DNA from: a virus | IMG/VR virus record: IMGVR_UViG_3300037284_000051 | Coordinates: 1-29,613 of that record | DNA length: 29,613 nt | Reading direction: 5' to 3' (one strand) | Shown: positions 22,140 to 28,965 of the stretch, piece by piece | Layout of the letters: the number at the start of each line of letters is the position of its first letter | Position numbering within the stretch: position 1 is the stretch's first letter | Translations under genes and position numbers: made by a program | The notes under the pieces: model-generated | Told to the model about the DNA's origin: nothing | Seen by the model: only the letters and a program-made list of their open reading frames with translations | The model's database searches: none

Positions 22140-23395
22140 AGCAGCATCCCGGGTTGGACGTCCAAGCCCATGACCAGAGACTGGTCTCGTGAGCTGACGG
22201 TAACGTCGGTGGCCAGGATCGGGACGCCCATCTTATCGAGATCCCGGTCGACGTCGGCGGGCTCGAGCTCGAAGCGGTCGGCGAGCTCCTCCACCAGGCG
22301 CATCCGCTGGCGGGTGGTGATCGCGTCGAGGTCGAGCTGGTAGGCTTGCTGCGGTGTGTCGTGTTCGGGAAGTTCTACCATGATGGGAACGATCGAGACG
22401 ATGGGGACGGTGGGGGTGTCTCTGTTGGGCTGCGGAAAGACGCGAGCCCACAGGGCGGCTCTCTCTTCGTCGTGTACGGTGGCTGTAGTCAGCCACTGGT
22501 CTTTGGTGTTAGGCATTGGGGCCCCCCTCTTATCCCCCCCGCTCTGCGGGGGGGAGGTTACGGTGCTATCCCCCCCGCTTTGCGGGGGGGAGGTTTGGCG
22601 GTCTCCCCCCGTTTTACGGGGGGGAGGAGCAGGGAAGACGTCCTCGAGGGGCTGGCGGGCTTCGTGGAGATAGGACGTGTAGCGTCGACTGGCGCCGCCG
22701 TTGCGTAGCGAGCGGTCGACCTCCACGGCTTTTTTCCAGTCCTCGGGGCACCTACGGATCTCCTCCCACGTGGCGTCGTCGTGGAAGGGGCAAAAGACAC
22801 AGCTTGAGCTCGGCGGGGCGGGGAGGTTGTGGTCCTGGAGCCAGGCTCTTGCTTCCTCTGGTCCAATCCCGGCTCGAACGTCCGAGCTAGGCTCGATCAA
22901 CGGGAAGCGGTGGGTAATGTACTGGACGCGGCTGGGTGTACGTTCGGCTCTGTGGGCTTCTTTGGCGTGGAACCCGATCCACTGTTCGACGGTGCCGGGT
23001 AGGAGCTTGAGACCTCGTTCCCGGATCATCTTCCTGATGTGACGTTTGGCGGGTCTCACTTTCCAGTCCCGGTTGCACTGCCTTGGTGCCATGCCGTGCT
23101 TTCCCTCTGGTGAGACGGTGAAGACGGGGGGCATCACGGCGCCGCGCTGGATGACGCGATTGTCCTTCGGGGTGACGTTGGCCACGGGGATGCCGCGCTT
23201 CTCGAGCCAGGGAGTCCAGTTCTGGGCGAAGATCCGGGTGGGCGTCCGTTCGTGGTCGGTGTCAGCGTGGATCGCGACGTCGACGAGCGGGACCTGCCCT
23301 AGGGCGGACATCGCGGCCAGGGTCCAGGAGTCGAGCCCCCAACCGAGAGACAGGACTCTCAAGGCCGGTCGACGGCGTGGCTTACCATTCGGCAT
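22136..23395 (-). CDS. PAPS-reductase-like PP-loop protein fused through repeats to a small protein
   Basis: 419 residues. ATG 23395 has GGAGG 9 nt upstream; the TTG six bases earlier is too close to that site. Residues about 14-27 (VLSLGWGLDSWTLA) align with the PP-loop of phage phosphoadenosine-phosphosulfate-reductase-like proteins, although the usual G..S is altered. CNRDWKVRP (about 107) and CVFCPFHDDATWEEIRRCPE (about 199) are typical of that family and may hold a metal or iron-sulfur site. Such phage proteins are suspected in nucleic acid or base modification. Residues 257-292 are three translated family A repeats. Residues 294-419 (from MPNTKDQWL) look like a once separate small protein. 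A family C repeat is read as SSDVRAG at about residue 170. Confidence 0.65.
   Translation of the reverse strand: MPNGKPRRRPALRVLSLGWGLDSWTLAAMSALGQVPLVDVAIHADTDHERTPTRIFAQNWTPWLEKRGIPVANVTPKDNRVIQRGAVMPPVFTVSPEGKHGMAPRQCNRDWKVRPAKRHIRKMIRERGLKLLPGTVEQWIGFHAKEAHRAERTPSRVQYITHRFPLIEPSSDVRAGIGPEEARAWLQDHNLPAPPSSSCVFCPFHDDATWEEIRRCPEDWKKAVEVDRSLRNGGASRRYTSYLHEARQPLEDVFPAPPPRKTGGDRQTSPPQSGGDSTVTSPPQSGGDKRGAPMPNTKDQWLTTATVHDEERAALWARVFPQPNRDTPTVPIVSIVPIMVELPEHDTPQQAYQLDLDAITTRQRMRLVEELADRFELEPADVDRDLDKMGVPILATDVTVSSRDQSLVMGLDVQPGMLL
22520..22627 (-). repeat. Family A repeat, three tandem units, inside a coding frame
   Basis: Three hairpin units (cores GCTCTGC, GCTTTGC, GTTTTAC) are read in frame as PPPRKTGG, SPPQSGG and SPPQSGGDKRG. 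They link the PP-loop protein to the downstream segment, whose ATG (22516) begins just past the last unit. Confidence 0.9.
22871..22890 (-). repeat. Family C palindrome inside the PP-loop gene
   Basis: An exact copy of the 20-mer GGCTCGAACGTCCGAGCTAG also found at 8636 and 8701. It is translated in frame as PSSDVRAG. Confidence 0.85.
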
Positions 23396-24920
23396 CGTCA
23401 ATGTCCTCCAGGACGTCGCCGACCTCGACGGAGGCGCCCTCGGCGGATCCGGGCCAGTCCTGCTGGTCGAGGATCGCGGTTAGGGCGGCCGAGATGATCA
23501 GGTCGTCGTGTCCGTATGCTATGAGGCCGTCATAAGCCACGTCGTCCCACACTCCCCACTTGAGCAAGCGGTTGGGTCCGGGTCGGACCTCCCGCTGGCA
23601 ATTGTTGACCTCGTACCAAAACTGTCGGGTGTCCTGCTGTTCGTCGTCGAAGTAGTCGCGGTAGCGGCCGGTCTCGACGATGCCCAGGAAGTTCCAGCCG
23701 AGGTCCGATTTCACCTTTGAGCTGAATACCACGGGAATGACCTTCCCTCCATCGTCGTCGCGGTGATCCCCCAGGGCCTTCGTCAAGAAGGACGTGAGCC
23801 CGGCGCCGACCCCGGTGGCGTCGACGACGACCCAGACGGCTCTCCAGTGGTTGACGAGGGCCAGGATCTGCTGATAGAGTGTGGTATGCTTGACCCCCAG
23901 CCAGAGCTTGCGGTCCACCACGCGGTATGTGGGGAGGGATCCGTATTCGTAGTCGACGTCGACCACGGTCAGCGCGGTGGCGTCTCGCTGGGGGTTGGCA
24001 AGCATCGCTCGCTCGTGTGGGTCGCCTTCCGTCTCGTCCTCGCCGGCCACGTCCACGAGGAGGGCATAGCGGTGGCCAGGGGTGGGCTCGTGGGCGCGGT
24101 AGTGATCTCCGCGCATCAGGGCGCGGCGTTGGGGTGGGAACATGCCGCCCAGCGCGTCGATCTCCTCGAGGAAGTACTGCGTCTTGACCAGGGGATGGTT
24201 GCGGCCCATCTTCTGGACCCTCTTCGCGACAAAGAGCCTGTAGGCGGGGACCTCGGCGCCGACGGTCTCGGCGTCGTACTTGAAGACGCGGCGGATCCCG
24301 TCGCGCTTCTGCTGACGCTCCAGGTAGGCGATGGTCTGGGCCAGGAACGTCTGGGAGGTCCAGGCGGTGCCGGTGAAGACCGTCGTCGCGTTGGTGGCGG
24401 CGGCCATCGGCTCGAAGTCCTTCCCCCACTTCTCGGCGAGGACGTCCTGGGCCTCGTCGCACTCGAGCATCAGGGATGCGGTCCCACCCACGACGTTGGC
24501 GGTCGGCTCTGCAGAGAAGAAGAGGCAGCGGGCGTTCCCCAGCTGGAAGATGTACCCCTCGCGGCGTCTCCAGCGGCCGGCGTTCCAGTCGTTGGACAGG
24601 TGCTCCTCGAGACGGAGCATCGAATTGACCGTCTGCGGCTTGAAGGTGGGGGATGCTTTCACGATCTGGCCGCCCTTGCGCTGGTAGAGATTCAGCAGGT
24701 ACGCCTCCAGCTGGGCGGTCATTTCGTTCTTCCCCGCCTGTCGGGACATCATGACAGCGAACTCCTGCCCCCGGCCGTGGAGGATCGAGTGAAGGATCGC
24801 TCGGGCGGGTTGGAGCTGGTAGGCGCGGAGGGGTCGGTGGAGCACCAGGCGGGAGAAGCGACTGATGTCGAGGGCCCAGAGGGCGAGAATGCGGGCGGTG
24901 GTGGCTACGGACCGGCGCAT
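23382..24920 (-). CDS. terL: Terminase large subunit
   Basis: 512 residues from ATG 24920, which has GGAGGA 6 nt upstream; earlier in-frame sequence belongs to the intergenic repeat and the small terminase. The protein pumps DNA into the prohead and cuts it. Walker A is SRQAGKNE (residues 59-66), Walker B is LMLECDEAQD (about 150-159), and the nuclease acidic residues are Asp290 (LLVDVAGED), Asp367 (VVVDATGVGAG) and Asp472/473 (YGHDDLIISAAL). The adenine-binding side has LRAYQLQPA (31-39). Length and motif order are those of an intact, potentially active terminase. It lies between the small terminase and the PP-loop gene, overlapping the latter by 14 nt. Confidence 0.95.
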   Translation of the reverse strand: MRRSVATTARILALWALDISRFSRLVLHRPLRAYQLQPARAILHSILHGRGQEFAVMMSRQAGKNEMTAQLEAYLLNLYQRKGGQIVKASPTFKPQTVNSMLRLEEHLSNDWNAGRWRRREGYIFQLGNARCLFFSAEPTANVVGGTASLMLECDEAQDVLAEKWGKDFEPMAAATNATTVFTGTAWTSQTFLAQTIAYLERQQKRDGIRRVFKYDAETVGAEVPAYRLFVAKRVQKMGRNHPLVKTQYFLEEIDALGGMFPPQRRALMRGDHYRAHEPTPGHRYALLVDVAGEDETEGDPHERAMLANPQRDATALTVVDVDYEYGSLPTYRVVDRKLWLGVKHTTLYQQILALVNHWRAVWVVVDATGVGAGLTSFLTKALGDHRDDDGGKVIPVVFSSKVKSDLGWNFLGIVETGRYRDYFDDEQQDTRQFWYEVNNCQREVRPGPNRLLKWGVWDDVAYDGLIAYGHDDLIISAALTAILDQQDWPGSAEGASVEVGDVLEDIDDAEW

Positions 24921-25003
24921 GGGCGCTCCTCCGGACGGGCGGCGAGATATTGTTTCTTCGAGGGTGACATTTTTCGTAAGGAACAAGTATTCCTTTGAGG
25001 GCG

Positions 25004-25107
25004 AGACCCTAAAGGTTTTTCCTGGAGGGACCGGCTCTTCGCTTTCCGGTGGGTATCTGGCGATTGGCGGTGGGTTGGTGGGTTCATGGTAGAAACCTTT
25101 AGGGTCT
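25004..25107. repeat. MITE-like element with perfect 15-bp inverted repeats between the terminase genes
   Basis: AGACCCTAAAGGTTT (25004-25018) and AAACCTTTAGGGTCT (25093-25107) are perfect inverted repeats around 74 nt. The local sequence is AT-richer than the flanks, and a second hairpin (AAGGAA/TTCCTT) lies at 24978-24995. No transposase is present. It separates the small and large terminase genes and could form a long stem in the mRNA. I see no clear target-site duplication. Confidence 0.6.
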
Positions 25108-25113
25108 GCTGGG

Positions 25114-25656
25114 TCATAGGTCGACGCCGAGCTCGGCGCTGAGTTGATCGAGGGCGCGGTTGAGGGCCTCCTCGAGGTGGCCGCCGGTCTCCCCGGTGAT
25201 CGCGCGCCTTTGACGGAGGAGGCGACCGAGGCGGCTGGCGTTCTGGCCGTGGATGCGGAGGAGGCCGCCCAGTTGCTCGACGGTAAGGTCTTCCATATGG
25301 GCATGGATGTACCGCGAGAGGACGGCCAGCTTGAGAGAGACGTCGGTGATGAGGATCTCGATGGACCATCCCTGGAGGTCGCTCAGGCGGCCGGGGTCGA
25401 GCCCACCCGGCAGAAGGAAGTCGTCGAGCCTGGCGACGTCGTCGTCAGGGATGCTCGCCACGACGCGGCGCAAGGTGGAGGGGTCCGCGTAGGCCCCGTG
25501 CTTGAGGGCGTTGGTGTTGCCGGGAGGAGCGCCGATGGGGGCGTCGGTGCCGCCGTGGGCGCCGCAGCGGGGTGGATCGCTGCCGCGGACGGCCCAGGCG
25601 CGACAGGGCTCCCCATCGGCGCGGAGGGCGGTGCAGCGTTTGCTCCGGGTGCTCAT
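25114..25656 (-). CDS. terS: Putative terminase small subunit
   Basis: 180 residues, ATG 25656 with GAGAGG about 6 nt upstream. The N-terminus has a Cys/His cluster that may bind zinc (Cys8, Cys18, Cys31, His34 in RCGAHGG). It is followed by GAPPGNTNALKHGAY, a signature very common at the start of phage small terminase and related DNA-binding proteins. The C-terminal two thirds are helical with a likely oligomerisation segment (LKLAVLSRYIHAHMEDLTVE, LNRALDQLSAEL). Its position just before the large terminase supports the role of DNA recognition at packaging initiation. Assignment rests on context plus the KHG motif. Confidence 0.7.
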   Translation of the reverse strand: MSTRSKRCTALRADGEPCRAWAVRGSDPPRCGAHGGTDAPIGAPPGNTNALKHGAYADPSTLRRVVASIPDDDVARLDDFLLPGGLDPGRLSDLQGWSIEILITDVSLKLAVLSRYIHAHMEDLTVEQLGGLLRIHGQNASRLGRLLRQRRAITGETGGHLEEALNRALDQLSAELGVDL

Positions 25657-25666
25657 CGTGTCCCTC

Positions 25667-25726
25667 TCATTCGACGGCGAGGTGACGGAGGAGCCGGAAG
25701 AGGACGTGGTAGAGTTGCTCGATCAT
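25667..25726 (-). CDS. 19-residue ORF overlapping the holin-like stop
   Basis: MIEQLYHVLFRLLRHLAVE starts at ATG 25726, whose first bases overlap the TGA of the holin-like gene (ATGA), and ends 10 nt before the small terminase start. It is an amphipathic helix. Translational coupling would allow expression, but it has no independent Shine-Dalgarno and may be only a coupling spacer. Confidence 0.3.
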   Translation of the reverse strand: MIEQLYHVLFRLLRHLAVE

Positions 25727-25965
25727 GATTGGAGCCTGTCCTGTGCGTTCAAGCCGTCCTCCAGGGCGGTGCCCAGGATGTAGCCGACGATAGTGATAAC
25801 GGCGGCGGTCAGGGCCTGCTGGTCGACGCCAGCGCGGGGGCCGAGGACGATGAAGGCGACGGCGACGACGGTGGCCCAGAATTTGCGGGAGCGGAGGAGC
25901 AAGTGAAGCTTGCTCTGGAGCTCCGGCGGGAGCGGGGTCGGGCGATGCGACGGGACCTCGGACAT
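25723..25965 (-). CDS. Holin-like small membrane protein
   Basis: 80 residues. ATG 25965 has AAGGAGG 4 nt upstream; the longer ORF start lies in the structured leader. A Pro-rich soluble start is followed by RKFWATVVAVAFIVLG and AALTAAVITIVGYILGTALEDG (approximate reading: QQALTAAVITIVGYILG), two hydrophobic segments, and a polar C-terminus. Size and topology fit phage holin-like proteins, which open the membrane for the lytic enzyme. It is the first gene after the operon promoter, so in this cluster lysis is encoded at the head and not at the tail of the transcript. Confidence 0.6.
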   Translation of the reverse strand: MSEVPSHRPTPLPPELQSKLHLLLRSRKFWATVVAVAFIVLGPRAGVDQQALTAAVITIVGYILGTALEDGLNAQDRLQS

Positions 25966-25976
25966 GGTGCCTCCTT

Positions 25977-26208
25977 GTGCTGCCTGGTGGGGAGCGGCCC
26001 GGGCGGGTGCCCTCCCCCGGGCGCGCTCCCCATTGAACGAAGAAAGGGTGCCGGCGTGGTGGCGTTCGATCCTCGGCCCGGGGGCGGATTGAGGCCCGCC
26101 TCCGGCGAGGGAATCGCGTTCCACCGCGCGTGGGCACCCTTCGTTGCGCGCTTGTGGCCGAGCGGCGGGCGATGGAGGCCCGCGACGTTGCCGCTCGGGT
26201 AATTTGTT
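25977..26208 (-). ncRNA. Structured 5' leader of the phage-like operon, or a separate small RNA
   Basis: The transcript from the 26215-26243 promoter would begin with about 240 nt of untranslated, GC-rich RNA made of three adjacent domains: CCGAGCGGC/GCCGCTCGG (26158-26198) with an inner GGGC/GCCC; a long imperfect hairpin whose ends GGGTGCC and AACGAA (26036-26052) pair with 26133-26145; and GGGGAGCG plus GCCCGGG (25989-26003) pairing with 26016-26031. The last domain ends 20 nt before the holin-like Shine-Dalgarno. It could be a regulatory leader, a packaging-site structure next to the terminase genes, or an independent RNA. I recognise no known riboswitch. Confidence 0.45.
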
Positions 26209-26214
26209 GGGAAC

Positions 26215-26243
26215 ATTATAGCATAGTGGAGATTAGTTGTCAA
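26215..26243 (-). promoter_or_regulatory. Consensus sigma70 promoter of the phage-like operon
   Basis: Minus strand: TTGACA (26243-26238), exactly 17 bp, then TATAAT (26220-26215). Both hexamers are perfect. It lies in a short AT-rich island upstream of the whole minus-strand cluster and is the only strong minus-strand promoter I found for it. Confidence 0.85.
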
Positions 26244-26252
26244 TGGGGGAAG

Positions 26253-26293
26253 TTTGGGATATCTTTTGGGAAATAGGACAGAATTTGGGATAT
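26253..26293. promoter_or_regulatory. Three operator-like direct repeats just upstream of the operon promoter
   Basis: TTTGGGATAT at 26253-26262 and again at 26284-26293, with TTTGGGAAAT at 26265-26274. They begin 10 bp upstream of the -35 box. Repeats in this place suit a transcription factor; none is encoded in the cluster. Confidence 0.45.
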
Positions 26294-26400
26294 ATTGAGA
26301 GGGATGCACTGCATTTCGCGTCCTTCGTGCTCAAACGCTGGACGAGGGGCTGGGAGAAGAGGCGGACCAGGCTGGGGGATGGGGCGGGGGAACGCGGCGT

Positions 26401-26429
26401 TTGACGAGCGGTGCGGGCGATAGTAGAAT
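26401..26429 (+). promoter_or_regulatory. Sigma70-type promoter for the SLC13-type permease
   Basis: TTGACG (26401-26406), 17-bp spacer, TAGAAT (26424-26429): one mismatch in each hexamer. It is divergent from the phage operon promoter and would give a leader of about 450 nt before ATG 26887. No coding sequence with protein character lies between. Confidence 0.55.
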
Positions 26430-26640
26430 CGATCTCCCGTCCCTATCAGCCGTATCTGTGCGCCGAGGCTCGCGCGTCGAGGGAGGCGAGACCGGCGGCG
26501 GTTCCGCGGCCGACGTGGGACCGGAGGGCCCATTCCCCGTGGTGGAAGACGGTGTAGCGAAGAAGGCAGGGGTGAGACCGAACTCCCGCCGCATCCGGCG
26601 CGTTCTACTCTCGTTTGGGCTGGAGGGAGAGGGGGAAGAC

Positions 26641-26862
26641 GCGGGCGACACGCCCGCTTTGAGCAGTGGGGGCGCGGGCGACAGGCGCGCTTTGGGCGGT
26701 GGAGGCGCGGGTGGCAGGCGCGCTTTGAGCCGTGGGGGTTGAAAGCGCGGGCCGGGGTTCGGGAAGGACGCGGGCGACACGCCCGCTTTGAGCAAAAAAA
26801 GAAGGAACGCGCGGTTTGAGCAGTAGAAAAGAAGGAATGCGCGGTTTGAGCGGTGGAGGCGG
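26641..26862. repeat. Tandem degenerate hairpin repeat, about 30-33-bp period
   Basis: At least six units of the type GCGGGCGACACGCCCGCTTT plus GAGC start at about 26641, 26674, 26707, 26770, 26809 and 26839 (one divergent unit at about 26745). The better units are stem-loops followed by TTT. The block ends 25 bp before the permease start and so forms most of its leader. Confidence 0.8.
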
Positions 26863-26886
26863 AGGCAATAAGCAGAGGGAGAGGGT

Positions 26887-28665
26887 ATGAGTCTTGAAGT
26901 CGGGCTGGTTATGGGGACGGTGGTGGCGGCGCTGGTCTTGTTTTCGATCGAGCGGATACCGGTCGATCTGACGGCGCTGGGGATTCTGCTGTTCCTGGTC
27001 CTCACGGGGGTGCTGCCAGCGGAGGTGGCGTTCGCCGGCTTCGGAAGCGAGGTGGTGGTGATGATGCTTGGCCTCCTGATTATGGTGGCCGCCCTGACCC
27101 GGACCGGGGTGACGGACGTGGTGGGACGATTGCTGCTGGACCGGAGCGGGACGAATGAGCAGGAGATGCTCCTGGCGGTGATGGCGATCGCGGCGCTGGT
27201 GGGGGCGTTCCTGAGCAACACGACGGCGACGGCTTTCTTCCTGCCGATCGTGATCACGATGGCCCGCCGCATGAAGACGAGCCCGGCGAAGTTCCTGATG
27301 CCCCTGGCCTTCGCCTCGATCCTGGTCAGCTCGGTCACGTTGATCAGCACGTCGACGAACATCGTGGTCAGCGGATTGATGGAGGACCTGGAGCTGGCGC
27401 GGATCGGGATGTTCGAGCTGGCCCCGGTGGGGATCCCGATCGCCCTGGTGGGAATCGTGTATATGTTCGTCCTGGGACGGCACCTGGTCCCGGACCGCAT
27501 CCCGCCGGAGGATATCGAGCAGATCAGCACACGGCTCTACCTGACGGAGATTCTGATCCCGCATGACTCGCCGCTGGCGGGAAAGACGCTGCAGGCGTCC
27601 GGCCTGGGCTCGGAGATGGATCTGAAGGTCCTGCGGATCGTGCGGGACGACACCCGACACGTGCTGCCACGGGCGTCGACGGAATTGGAGGAGGGGGACG
27701 TGGTGCTGGTCGAGGGGAGCCGCGAGAGCATCTTCGACGTGAAAGATAGGACGGGGGCGGAGATCAAGGCCGACGTGAAGTTCCCCAGCGAGGAGATGGA
27801 GATCGACGTGGAGGAGATGGGGCTGACGGAGGTGATGGTGCTGCCGAACTCGGCGATGGTGGGGCGGACGCTGCGGGGCCTCGACTTCCGGGAACGGTAC
27901 CGGCTCCAGGTGCTGGCGATCAACCGGCAGGGGGAGACGCTGACGCGGGAGATGGCCCGCATCCGATTCCAGGTGGGGGACGTGCTGGTGGTGCAGGGGC
28001 GCGAGGGACGGATCGACGCGCTGGAGAACCAGAATCTGTTCCGCCGGCTGAGCATGCCGGGGATGTCGCTGAAGCGGCGACGGCGGGCACCGATCGCGCT
28101 GGGGATCTTCGGCGGCGCGGTGGCGGCGGCGACGTTCAACGTGCTCTCGCTGCCGGTGGCGATGTTGCTGGGGGCGGCGCTGGTGTTCGCCACGCGGTGC
28201 ATCACGCCGGAGGAGGCGTACAAGAAGGTACGCTGGCAGGTGTTGATCTTGATCGCGTCGATGCTGGGGCTGGGGGCGGCGATGGAGATGACGGGGACGG
28301 CGGCGTTCCTGGCGGATCAGATCGTGGCGCTGTTCGGAGGATCGCAGGTGGTGTGGCTGCTGTCGGCTTTCTTCGGGCTGACGGTGCTGTTGACGCAGCC
28401 GATGTCGAATCAGGCAGCAGCGGCGGTGGTGCTGCCGGTGGCGGTGCGGACGGCGGATCAGCTGGGGCTGAATCCGCGGAGTTTCGCGATGATGGTGGCG
28501 CTGGCGGCGAGTACGTCGTATTTGACGCCGCTGGAGCCGGCGTGCTTGCTGGTGTACGGGCCGGGGCGGTACCGATTTACGGATTTCTTGAAGGTGGGGG
28601 CGGTGCCGACGCTGCTGATTTATGGGTTGTGTATTCTGTTGGTGCCGGTGATTTGGCCAGTGTGA
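26887..28665 (+). CDS. SLC13-family (DASS/CitT-like) permease with two TrkA-C domains
   Basis: 592 residues, ATG 26887 after a GGGAGAGGG stretch. It is an inner-membrane ion-coupled transporter. About five membrane segments (residues 5-195) are followed by two cytoplasmic RCK-C/TrkA-C domains (about 210-300 and 305-390; DLKVLRIVRDDTR, EEGDVVLVEG, VGDVLVVQG) and a second membrane half (about 400-592). The paired substrate/Na+ signatures are GAFLSNTTATAFFLPIVI and LTQPMSNQAAAAVVLPVAV, the Ser-Asn-Thr and Ser-Asn-Gln loops of the family, with TSTNIVVSG after the first. Length is typical. Substrate (sulfate, dicarboxylate or other anion) cannot be told from sequence. It is a host gene marking the right edge of the phage cluster. 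Confidence 0.9.
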   Translation: MSLEVGLVMGTVVAALVLFSIERIPVDLTALGILLFLVLTGVLPAEVAFAGFGSEVVVMMLGLLIMVAALTRTGVTDVVGRLLLDRSGTNEQEMLLAVMAIAALVGAFLSNTTATAFFLPIVITMARRMKTSPAKFLMPLAFASILVSSVTLISTSTNIVVSGLMEDLELARIGMFELAPVGIPIALVGIVYMFVLGRHLVPDRIPPEDIEQISTRLYLTEILIPHDSPLAGKTLQASGLGSEMDLKVLRIVRDDTRHVLPRASTELEEGDVVLVEGSRESIFDVKDRTGAEIKADVKFPSEEMEIDVEEMGLTEVMVLPNSAMVGRTLRGLDFRERYRLQVLAINRQGETLTREMARIRFQVGDVLVVQGREGRIDALENQNLFRRLSMPGMSLKRRRRAPIALGIFGGAVAAATFNVLSLPVAMLLGAALVFATRCITPEEAYKKVRWQVLILIASMLGLGAAMEMTGTAAFLADQIVALFGGSQVVWLLSAFFGLTVLLTQPMSNQAAAAVVLPVAVRTADQLGLNPRSFAMMVALAASTSYLTPLEPACLLVYGPGRYRFTDFLKVGAVPTLLIYGLCILLVPVIWPV

Positions 28666-28965
28666 CAACTGAGAGGGAGACACGGAGAGGGGGAGAGGGG
28701 GAGATCCTTCGACTCCGCTCAGGACAGGGGAGGGGGGAGGGGCGAGGGAGCGAGGGAGCGGGGGAGAGGGGGAGAACTGAGTATAGGCAAGCGAGCGCCG
28801 GTCTGATAGACTGGACGAGAATGATAAGACCGTGGGTAAACTGGACATGGTGTGTGTGTCCGCGCCGGGAGGTTGTCCGGGGCGGATGATTTCGCGTCGG
28901 TGAGCTCTCGCCGAGACGAATTGTAGCCCTGAACTGATCTCATTCAACGGTAAGGAGGTTCCAAA
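28666..28965. repeat. Intergenic purine-rich tract with a CTTCGACTCCGCTCAGG repeat
   Basis: 28671-28783 is a long, nearly pure G/A low-complexity run on the plus strand, interrupted at 28707-28726 by CTTCGACTCCGCTCAGGACA, a short dispersed repeat related to 6613-6720. The remaining 28785-28950 holds no gene; a promoter for the next gene must lie here but no convincing hexamer pair is visible. Confidence 0.6.

Noticed and set aside
23396-23401. TTG start for the PP-loop gene
   Set aside because: The only ribosome site (GGAGG) would be 3 nt away; ATG 23395 has a usable 9-nt spacing.
26401-26742. 113-codon plus-strand ORF before the permease
   Set aside because: It starts on a TTG that is the -35 box of a good promoter, runs into tandem repeats, and shows no protein motif.
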